This document shows positions 49,101 to 61,100 of a DNA stretch of 64,000 nt, piece after piece. The stretch comes from Amphiduros pacificus (Eukaryota > Annelida > Polychaeta > Phyllodocida > Hesionidae). The notes below the pieces were generated by a model, which was given only the letters and a program-made list of their open reading frames with translations, did no database searches and was not told the DNA's origin. A program made the translations under genes and the position numbers. Location: the NCBI GenBank assembly GCA_949316495.1, contig OX439010.1:19287766-19351765 (forward strand), given 5' to 3'. Position 1 is the stretch's first letter. Every line of letters begins with the position of its first letter.

Positions 49101-52100
49101 CGTATCCGACATGTGCTCGTCTGCCTGCACGTGATCTCTCAGTGTGGTGGTTATGGTGACGCATCAACCATCAATAGTGTTCGTGATTGTCTATGAATGT
49201 CTATATGTTTTCAAGAGTCTCTGGGTGTGTAATCTATATCCTACACTCGGTCCCCCTTCGACTAAACACGTCCTCCTGTTTCAGACGAGAGTACCAACCT
49301 ACATCCTTAAACTCAATCAATAAAATACTTATTTTAACTAAAATGCCAATCGCCCATGCCATAGACCAGACCTAAACCAGACTTACAATAATAATACATA
49401 AATTACAATATCAAAGTTCTCGTAATGAACGCAGTGTACATCTAGATAAAATACTACGCACAGTTACGATAAAATACAACCACAAGAAACAGGAATTCAC
49501 AGTAACACTCTCGTGAACGCAGCACATTTTTACATTAAAATACAACAATAAAATACACTCAAAAGATTAATTACAGAAGAACCTCACACAAGTTTGTAAG
49601 GACGTAAGTGAACAGGGATTACTTTATCTTAAAAATATCGACAATGATAGCCACTATTGTGGAGCAATGAGAGACAAACCAAAGCTAGGACAGTTTAATT
49701 TAAATCCAGCTTGCAAGCAAGGCAAACAGGATGGTTTACAACGAAGCAGAAGTCTTCTTTGATCTGGAGACAACAGGGTTTAGGTAAGGAACATGCGATC
49801 AGTACAGAACGAATGTTCCATGTATTCTCAGGACTCTATAAATTTAACACGTAAGAAAGGAGAATATACAATTTAACAACTGAGGACATCTCAACAACCC
49901 AGTGTTTAGCGGGTAAAGGACTTAACACATGCTCAAGTGATAACCAAATCTGCATCATACAGCAATCATGCAAAAGGCATTACGGACACACAAAAGATAC
50001 AAAATACGTCCAGGAGATAAAGTACATATTACTTATTCATACTAGATTATTCAAAAGTACACAATATATCAGTAAATTAAAATATTGTTATACAGTAACA
50101 AATTCATACAACATTGCGCAATTAAATACTAGGAAAACGAGGAGGTGCCAACCAGATAGGAAATATCCTATTTTACAACTAAGATCTCTTAAAACAAAAT
50201 TTAATTATTCGTGATTTATAAAAGCAGGGATGGGAATCCAACAGAGAGACAGCATCAAATGATAGTCGCACCCATAAAGGATGGACGGTAAAGGGCACTA
50301 AACCTTGCATGTAACATGGAAGGTTCATCTCCAAGTGTTCGAAGTATATGGTGAAAACTCAGTAACCATCCACAATCTAAAACAGAGTAAAACACATAAA
50401 ACCCGGATTCTCCACCATATTGTTACCCACTAATGGAGAGTATCCGTCGTTGGGGGACGTGGACGGGGGATCAATACTCTACCATAGATAGATACCCTAC
50501 TCTACTCTACTCTACCGTACTGTACTGTACAATAAGCATAGCTTGCTAACTCGCTGGCTGTGAGTTGGGGCACGGATCCTAGCTACCCTATATACCCAGG
50601 TGAAAGTGGCAGGTAATAAGGACTGAAGACACAGGATATACACGACACAATAGTTACCTTTATTCGGTGCTGTGAGTCTTCCTTGTCTGGCTAGGCCGGC
50701 ATGGCAATGAGTGAGGCATGTGAACTACCCAAATGCATGATACTTATGAGATCCTATCTATACACAAAACACCCAAGTCTATGCAGTCCCGATACTGAGA
50801 GTCGTGGATCTTCTGTGGCAAGTGGTCGCTCTGTCTCCGTCTGGGCATCTCCAAGGATCCAACGGTTGCGGGCCTCTTTGAGGGATCAATCTGCGTCATG
50901 TGTGGAGTTTGCCTACGTGGCTTCCGCACGCGACACCAAATGGACTCGTCCTGCCTGCGTATCCGACATGTGCTCGTCTGCCTGCACGTGATCTCTCAGT
51001 GTGGTGGTTATGGTGACGCATCAACCATCAATAGCGTTCGTGATTGTCTACGAATGTCTATATGTTTTCAAGAGTCTCTGGGTGTGTAATCTATATCCTA
51101 CAGTATCATTTAATGATTTACCTTGACATAACCTTTTTGTTATCAATCGTTTAATAACATGAAATGTAGCACAAAATTATTGGAGCAGAATCTAATTGCT
51201 AATTATGAGCTGATATTTGGAACAAGATAAGTCTGTTTTTTAGTTAGCACAGTCTTAATTTAGACTACCAATGCTAATTTTTTCATTGAAAGAAATGATT
51301 TTCAACCAAAAATATTGTTTTACACAACGAAATGTGATTGGACTCGTCCTGCCTGCGTATCCGACATGTGCTCGTCTGCCTGCACGTGATCTCTCAGTGT
51401 GGTGGTTATGGTGACGCATCAACCATCAATAGCGTTCGTGATTGTCTATGAATGTCTATATGTTTTCAAGAGTCTCTGGGTGTGTAATCTATATCCTACA
51501 GTATCATTTAATGATTTACCTTGACATAACCTTTTTATTATCAATCGTTTAATAACATGAAATGTAGCACAAAATTATTGGAGCAGAATCTAATTGCTAA
51601 TTATGAGCTGATATTTGGAACAAGATAAGTCTGTTTTTTAGTTAGCACAGTCTTAATTTAGACTACCAATGCTAATTTTTTCATTGAAAGAAATGATTTT
51701 CAACCAAAAATATTGTTTTACACAACGAAATGTGATTGTTTACATAACATTGATACTCTTTGAGTGGTCACTCAGAGGCCCTGATTGGATATAATGCAAC
51801 TTTGAGTCTCCTACAGGTCTGAGAGCGACTGTCTGAGAGTGACTGTATAAAAGTGACTGTATATTTTGAGCACTTATACATTTTCACAGATTTGACCTTT
51901 GACCTTGATACTGTAACCTTGACCTTTTTATTAATGTGCAGGCAATAGCTCATGAACAATGAACTGGAGATACTAATTATCTGTGATGTATCAACACTAT
52001 GTTTAAAACATCTCCAAAACTACCTGTAATATGTTTCACATTTTATATAGAGGTAGATATTGAGGTGAAGGTTCAGATTCCTTCAAATCTTAGTGATGTC

Positions 52101-55100
52101 ACCATAGACCTCAGTGCAGTGACCTCAAGGTCACAAATTTTGTACTGAGCATATCTCAGCAGCCACTTATAACAGAAAATTAAAACTTGGTATACATAAA
52201 TGTGTTAGGTCATAGCTGTGACTCATCACACAATTTTAGTCATGTGACCTTGGATCTTGACACATTGACCTTGAATTCAAAATTTGTGTACATGCAACAT
52301 CTCAACCATTAAAAGTGAATAAAAGGTAGTTCATATCTATAATATATTAATACTATGTTTAAATATTCCTCTCCAAAACTACCAGCAATATATGTTTCAA
52401 ATTGTACACAGATGTAGATATAGAGATTACGATTCAGATTCCTTCAAATCTTAGTGATGCCACCATTGACCTTGGTGCAGTGATATTGAGGTCACAAATT
52501 TGTACGGAGCATATCTCAGCAACCATTTATAGGAGGAAACTAAAACTTGGTATTCAAAAATATCTTAGGTCATAGCTGTGCTTCATCATACAATTTTAGT
52601 CATGTGACCTTTGACCTTAACACATTGACCTTGTATTCAAAATTTGTGTGCTGGCAAAATCTCACAACCATTAAAAGTGAATAAACATATGTCATTAGCC
52701 TTAGAGCTATACTTATCATTGCTATGTTTGTAATGTTTGTGAACATTTCTTCTGAATTGATCATTTAAATCCTTGTCAAGAGCAAAATTGAGCAGATGAT
52801 GATTTTGACCAATCAAAATGCATGTTACATACCAATTTTGGCCCCAACTTGTCATCTGGATTAATATTCTCATTGGCCAATATTTCTATGCTATTAAAAA
52901 TGGCAGCCTCCTTGACAACTTTGTGATAGGTTTTAGATTTATTTTTAAAAGTCATAATAAAATGCAAAAAGAGTCTAATGGAAAATAGATAGAATTGAAA
53001 AGAACTGAATTGAAATAGAACTGAAAATTCAACATCTTGCCTACTAATATCTAAAGGAGAAGATCGCATGAAGGATTAAAGAAGATAATTGATATTGGGC
53101 ATACCTGACAACCACAAGTTCCAGTTGTGCACTGTCAGTTTTATTTTGTTGCATCCATTGACCTTAATGCAGCGACTTTAAGGTCACATATTTTGTACAT
53201 GAAATAGTGCATTGGTAACAAGATAATGATTTACAAGATATTAATGGATATCTCATCGAAACTGAATTGGGGTCTTGTAGGGAAAACCACAACCTGATTG
53301 TTAGATACACTTTATTTCAGTTCATGTTTTTTCATTTCATGTGTTTTTTCAAGTCAACAGAGCTATCAGCCCATGGGGTTATGTTTTTAAGTGCAGTGAT
53401 GCCACCTTTTGGAAAAAAATTCCCCACAGGGAAGATCCCCAACAGGGGTAAATTCATATAATCAAGTCAATATTCCCCACAGGGAAGATCCCCAACAGGG
53501 GTAAATTCATATAATCAAGTCAATATTTTTGGAACATGTAACATCAATCAATGAATATATGGGAATGATCCTTTGATCTTTAGACTAAAAGACCTTTGTC
53601 ATTAGGTCATATATCAACCATTGCAAGTATCGAGAAATCTGGCATTAGCCATGTTTGCTATTATTGTTGACACATTATTGTTGACACATTATTCCAGTAC
53701 AGTTTGTGATCTTTGTCAAAAGGTATCTCATTACTTTTGAAGTGCAAGCATGATATTGAATAAAGTTTGTATGATTTTTATAAATTTCTGCTGATGTTTG
53801 ATAGATGCTGGATACATCTTGCTGCTGGGGCAGATAGCAGATGCTGTTTGCACGCCCCTCATTGGATTTGAATCCGACAGGACCAAGGGATGTCTCGGTT
53901 ATACAAAACGCAAAAGTTGGCACTTGCTGGGTAGGTTTTCAGGGCGGGAAAAACATGAACATTCACCAGTGGCAACAGACAGGAAGGATGTTATCATCCC
54001 CATTGTTCTGGCTTAATATCATCATTTTACAACATTCTGTAGGGTTGCAACTTGTTGCAATGTAATCATGATAATGAAGTCAAACAGTCATTTGGTGACA
54101 TATATTTATAAACATGAAAAATAAGGTTATGCATTGCTGTCTATGACATTCTTTGGTCATGCATGCCGGGCAATATTGATGAAATATTGAGGACTGAGTG
54201 AACTTGCATCTCTGTTGCCTATTTTGATATTGGTGATCTCATATTACTTGCCATCTAATATATATCTATTTTATCTGTCTTAAATTCAATGAATTTCAGA
54301 GTTGAAAAAATTTATAACCACCATTTTAAAAATATGCATCAAACCAAAGCCTTCATAAAGTTCATAACTTTAAAATCAAAGGAATAAAATGGCAAATTAC
54401 AGGATTGTTGGTAACTCTACACTTATCACCAAATCATGTCCAGACAGTTCCTGTTCCTGTGCAAACTGCCAGTCTTTTTGTTTGTTTTAAAAAGCAAAGA
54501 TATCCAAAATATCATTAGAATAAGCAATATTTAAGATTATTAATGAAAAACACAAAAAAACAGTAATCAGAAACTAAGAACTCAGAAATCAATTTATTTG
54601 AGATTTGTTTAAACTTTTAAAAAGTATAGATAATCTGAGTTTAAATGGAATGTTATGTTTGCCCCCTAGGTACGGTATGTGTGGGAGCCACATTCCCATT
54701 CCTGTTCATGGCGTGTCTGGGGTGCAGTGGTTCAGACGCCTGGGCTCAGTTTATCTACTATGCCCCCTTTTTGGTCATCTCCCAGTTTGGATGGGCAGCC
54801 ACCCAAATATCCCACCTTTCTCTCATACCGGAACTAACCCCTAATGAAGGGGAGAGGGTGGAACTCAATGCTCTCCGGTAAGCTTTAAAGAATCTTCAAA
54901 CTCTCCAAACGACCCCAGCTTAATGGATAATTGATTGATTTCCAGCTATTCCTTGGTTTTTTTCATTTATCCTTTTATCCCTTAAAAAGTGGGCACATGC
55001 GCTGTCTCAGTACCTAAACATTCCCACAACTCTGAGAAAGTTGCGGTATTATAAATTATTCTCTCAGAGAAGATTTGTCATGTATCTACTCCCTGATTTT

Positions 55101-58100
55101 GCTACTCTCTAATTTGTGTTTAATATATACAAAGCACAAGAAAGTTGCACTAATAAAATAACAAAAAAGGAACCTGACAATTAAAGTGTATTTAAAGATA
55201 TGCCCAGCGCAAGAATGTAGCACAAATAAAGTAATAAAAAAAGAAATCTGACCTCCAAAATGTTTAAGATACACCCAGCACAAGAATTTCACACTTATAA
55301 AATAATAAAAGAAACCTGAGCTTTTAGTTGTTATCTGCAGGTGTTTGTTTTTGAGATGGTTATCACATCAGAAAGTTGCGGTATTATAAATTATTCTCTC
55401 GGAGAAGATTTGTTATGTATCTACTCCCTGATTTTGCTACTCTCTAATTTGTGTTTAATATATACAAAGCACAAGAATGTTGCACTAATAAAATAACAAA
55501 AAAGGAACCTGACAATTAAAGTGTATTTAAAGATATGCCCAATGCAAGAATGTAGCACAAATAAAGTAATAAAAAAAGAAATCTGACCTCCAAAATGTTT
55601 AAGATACACCCAGCACAAGAATTTCACACTTATAAAATAATAAAAGAAACCTGAGCTTTTAGTTGTTATCTGCAGGTGTTTGTTTTTGAGATGGTTATCA
55701 CATGGAGGTGTTTGGAGGTGTTTGTTTTTGTATGTTGTTGGTATGTTTTGGTTATCGCCTGGAGGTTTTTGATTTTGTATGTTGTTGTTATGTTTTAGTT
55801 ATCGCCTGCAGGTGTTTGTTTTTGTATGTTGCAGATATGGTTTTACTGTTATCTCAAACCTGACCATCTACCTGGTGACCTGGCTGCTGCTTAATGTCAA
55901 CGAGGGATCAGAGTCCATCTCTTCCCAAGATGCTCCCAGCTTCAGGGTATGTCACGTCACTTTACTATGGTCAGTTGAATGTAACTTTTTATGTCAGCTG
56001 TGGTGTTTGATTTTTAGCTATGTGTCTTTTAGCTTTTGCAGTGAAGAGGAGAAAGTTTCTGTTATTATTTCCTTCAGCTTTTATCTTCTCCTTTGAAACT
56101 ACAGTTCAGAGATCTTAGCTAGTAGTCAAGATGCATTTATAGGGGACCATTTCTATCTAATTGCCATTAGGCGGAGACATTTTACCATGGATTTTTTTTT
56201 ACTTTATAAGGAGGCTGTCATTTTGAATAGCATGGCATATATTGGCCAATGACATTCAACATGTAATATACATTTTTATTGGCTGAAACTGTCATTAATT
56301 TGCAGGCATTTCCTCCAAATGTGCAGAATCATTAGAAAAAAACCTCACAGATCAACAGAACTCTGATATCATTAGCCTAGGTTATGATTTACATTTAGCA
56401 CCCATAGAGGCCCATACCATGTTTTGACCCTACTATTGGGACACCAACCTCAGTTTTTCACATGTTATAGATGCTCTCATAGCGTAAGACCATTCTGTTG
56501 ATACTTGTTCTCTTATTATTCTATCACTTCCAGACTTTGGTGCTAGTAGCAATGAGTATCGGGGCATTGTTCAGCTTCATATTCCACATAGGGACCCAGG
56601 AATCCCCCAACAGACAGGATTCATTCGCCCAGCAATCCTCACATTCTGTAAACAGAGACATTGTCATATGCCACAGAATGTCCTGGACGGACTGGTTCCA
56701 AGAACATCAATTCTATCAAGTTAGATTGAATGATTGACCAATATATTGATTGATTGAATGACCGGTCACTTTCTCGATCGATTGAGTGATCGAGCAATTG
56801 ATTGATTGGCTGATCATTATATTGATTCATTTATTGTTAATTTCAATGTCATTTCTATATTTAGATAAATTCATATAAAAAAAGACCAGTCTCAGATTAT
56901 TTGATTGACTTTGCCTACCAGGTGGCCTTGCTGTACATGTGCACCCGTTTAATTGTGAACCTCTCTCAGTTATATCTGCCCATGTACCTGACAGACACAT
57001 TAGGGCTAGCTAAGGTAAGTAGGGATATACTTTATAGAAAATTATCATAGCTATATTTTGAAAAGCAAGTTTTTAAAAGCTTAATTTTAATTTTTTTTTC
57101 ATTTATCATAAAATGTAACAAAGACTTTCTTTGTGTGTGTGTATGTCTGTGTGTGTGTGCCAAAACATAAGGCGTAATATCCACTGTGACAAGCCTTGGG
57201 GACCACGAGTGTGCACACTGCAGTAGACGCTCATCCAGGCAACTACTACACTACCTCCTAGAGTGTCATCACACTAGAGCCCTCCAGAAAGACTTCCCAA
57301 GATAGGACTACAATGTAGAGAGTAAGGACACAGACCTACTCTCTACAGCTGCAGCCATAGCCTTTCAGGCCACCACCACTGCAGAGATCCACAGCCCAAT
57401 CCTGCAGTGGCCCTCACCTCGGTAGTTGCAATGCGCAGCCACAGTTACTCTGACAGCTGCCTCCCGATGAACAGTCACCAGACAGAGTATGTCCCAGCCT
57501 GTTGCTCTCTTGCAGCATTATACTGCCACAGCCTTCCTCGTGGATCAGCTCTTCTCCTTTGACATCCTTTCCACACCCTCCAGACATCACTACAGCAATC
57601 CTCTGTGGGACCTGAGGCAGCCATCACCTCGCCATACCGAAACTGCTTTTGGCAGCCAATAGAGGGCCGTCCAACTTTGAACTGACATCCAACTTTGAAC
57701 TGATGAATTGGCAAAAGAGATTTAGACTGTTTTCTTCTTTTCACTCATTCCATGGAAGGTATTCTGATATTCTGTAACAGGATTTCTCTATTTATAGAGG
57801 AAAATAGCAGAAATGCTACTTGTATGCCCAAAGGATATAAACCCTACCAAAAGAAGAATATGTTTCTACTTCAAAATTCTTTGCAAATTTTAAACACAAA
57901 TGGAATGTTTGATTTTGCATATTTATGGAACAAGATGAGACTGAAGCTGTCATTTCATGCATAAATGTCATCCGTATGTTTGTTATGTTAGTCTTTGAGT
58001 TATGCAACAAGCGGATGTCCTTGATACTTTGTATGGTCAAATTGGATGGTATCAATCATATTGCTAATGGACATGATAATTTTATCAAAACAACTCAGGG

Positions 58101-61100
58101 AAATGTCTTGGAAGAATTCAACCATGGCTGCTCAGTGAACTTCTTGTCCTTCAAGCTTTCATGAAATCACAGATAGCACAGGCAATCTTACTGAGATTTG
58201 GGGTATGTTAAAATGATATCTGGCCATGAAACTGTGATATAAACAACCTATCTCACTGAAATCAACCAAAACACACCTACCATGGTTAATTTATTTTGCT
58301 GAACGTGCCAAGTACTGGCAGTTCTCTTTTGACATCCAGGTGGTCACATGTCACATGTCCTGGTTGTACTCTTGTGACCATTATTGTGACAATCGCCATT
58401 ACGAATGATTAAATGTAGAGAAGTTGTACAGTTCTGTTTCTGGTAAAGTTGTAGAAGAGTACAGGTGTGTATTTTTTCAATGGGGAAAAACATGGAGACT
58501 TGCAATTGGACAATACACAAACATTAATGGACAATCATGCAGATGTAAGCCAAATCACTCCAATCTGAATGTGCTTATTATTAGCAAATTTACTGAGCAG
58601 GTGTTTGCACTCGATCACTGGTCAGCTAGATATAGTTTGTTTACAAAATGTTCAATGGATGATTTAGGTTTTAGCAAAAGACTAACCTATTTGTAAATGG
58701 TACAGAAATTTATCGAGGGGATATATGAAAAGTAATAACATTTGAGCACAATGTTTTGGGTATAAACATTTATATTATGCAAGGACAAAGCGCTTAGGAA
58801 TCTCATTCCATGAATGCTTTAAATATCTAAAAATTGTTACTTTATGTTTACCACATTTCTGATGCCAAATTTTCATGTACATATATATTTTGTGTTCATA
58901 GAAATATTAGAGTTTGCTGGATATCCTTATTTCTTTCAGCAATACATAGCCATTGTCCCCTTGGTGATGTTCCTCAGCAGTTTCATTGTATCATTCCTGA
59001 TGAGGCCCATCAACAAACTCATAGGCAGAAAGGTAGGAATAATAAATTTAAGTTCAAATCAAGAGAAGTTATTTATACTGTAGAAAATTAAAACCTCAAT
59101 AGGGATTCCTTTATATGTGTGACTTTTGCATAAGCATAATATGTTTTGAAGTTCAAATAATACATTCATAAAACAGTATATTCATTAAAATGTAGTAATC
59201 CACTTGATTAAGATGCATTATAGGGAATATCATTAATTAAAATGAGAGTTAAGGTAATGACATGTTTTGTAGGTGACCTATGTATTGGCTGCCTTCTAGT
59301 AGAAGATGCCAGCATTTGATTCAACCCTGGGCTACCTCCCTTGAGGTCATATCTTTATGTTTTGTAGAAAACCTTTGTATTGGGCTGCCTTCTGATGGTA
59401 GGTGGGTAACACTAGCATATGGTTCTATCTCCAAAGTGGCCCCGCTGTTGAGGTTATATTTTCTATGGTTTGTAGGTGACCTGTGTATTGGGCTGCCTCC
59501 TGGTGGTAGGTGCCAGTATATGGTTCTACCTCCTGTGTGGTCCCTGCCTTGAAGTTTTATTTTTATGTTTTGTAGGTGACATTTGTACTGGGCTGCCTCC
59601 TGGTGGTAGGTGCCAGTATATGGTTCTGCCTCCTACGTGGTCCCACCCTAGAGGCACTTGCTCCAGCCATACTCCAGGGGGCGGGTAGTGCTACCCTGCT
59701 CATCACATCCCTCTCCATGACAGCTGACCTCATCGGAAAACACACAGTGAGTGGCAGTGAGTGCATATATACACTGCCCCCCAGCATGTCGTAAAAGGCA
59801 AATAAAGGGGCTTACCAGTCCAGAAAGGCGACCCTTTGTTGGGCTCTGTAGTGGGTAGGGGATCCAAATGATGAAATTTTGAAAAAGCACACATGACGCA
59901 AAACAAACAAAAATAACCAAGCAATGACAGACAGTGATGACGATTCAAATAAAATTGCGGGAAGTTCCTATGTTGAACTTACCCTGGGACAGCATTGCCG
60001 GGGTGCTGAAAACAGTTTAAAAAAATGGGAACTTGTTTATTAATTGAGGTTGAACGGAAAAGCCCTGTGGACAATCTTTTAAGATGCCAAATGTTGGCCA
60101 CAGTTCCAGTTTTAATAACGGCTCAGAAGACCCTCAATAATTAAAAATGAGTAATAAGATGCCCAGATTTGATGGGAGCTTCTGAAGAGGAAATAATGGA
60201 TGAACTAAAATATCAAATGTAGTCCAATGCAAAGAAGGATGGAGCCAAAGTTCCAATCAATATATTCATTCTGACATTTGAAGCAGCGCAGCTTCCAACA
60301 TCTATTAAAGTGTCAGAGGTATGGACATGGATCTGATCAATGCAAAGGAAACGTAACTTAACCGAAATGCACAGCCCAGCATATTGAAGAACAGTCTACT
60401 TCAGATATTATAAAATGTGTGAATTGTCAATGCAATCACCCATCTTACTCGTGGAATTGTCCCTCCTTTTTAAAAGAGAAGGAAATTCAGTGAATATGCC
60501 ATGCTGAAAACATTTTTTTTCCAGAGGCATGCACGTAAACGTGTAGAAACTTTTAATAATACCAAAACATCCTATGCTACCACGTTAAAAACAAAAGAGA
60601 CAAAATCAATAGCAATTAAGACAGAAATAATCTGGTCAATCAATTTGCTTTTGCTTTGATCTTTGATTTCCTTTTTGTCTGATTTCCTAACTTACCAATT
60701 GCTATTTACGTTTTTATTACTGGATGATGTGAAGAGGTTTTAGAGGATGGAACTGTTGGTACAGTTATTACTGGGGTAGTGGGTGTTTGGGTTCGAGTGG
60801 ATATTCCTGAAGATTTTAGCAAAAGAGTTATTTGAAAAATAGGAATAATTCTTTTCATTGATTGGCCAGGTTATTTCTGTCTGAATTGTATGATATTGCT
60901 GATGGGTGTATTTCCAGATCAAAGGTTTAATGTGAGTGCAAAAAAGCTGTCAAGAAAGCTCTGAAAAAATTAAATCAACAGCCAACTCAATCCATTTTGT
61001 ACCAATTTCGAATACAAAAGCTAAAGCCCTGCTGGAAGGATTATGTTTCTAGATTAAATAAATGTATACCAATTAAGAAATGCTGTGATATAGTGCATAC

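Larger units (their letters stand above)
48564..51102 (-). mobile_element. Non-coding LTR retrotransposon (LARD/TRIM-like), looks whole
   Basis: Two 682-bp direct repeats (48564-49245, 50421-51102) bounded by TG...CA flank 1,175 bp with no coding capacity, and the flanks are duplicated as gtat (48560-48563 and 51103-51106). Orientation is minus: next to the right LTR the minus strand reads TGGTGGAGAATCCGGGT, which fits a tRNA primer-binding site (50401-50417). A purine run (aagggggaccgag) adjoins the left LTR. The LTRs differ at only about five places by eye, so the insertion is young. It needs proteins in trans. Copy 1 has the unoccupied site near 1590. Confidence 0.87.

Noticed and set aside
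48844-49134. A 96-codon gene, also present at 50701-50991
   Set aside because: It lies in both LTRs of a non-coding element and resembles no protein family I know.
57475-57744. Minus-strand 89-codon open frame
   Set aside because: Shadow of a LINE fragment lying on the plus strand.
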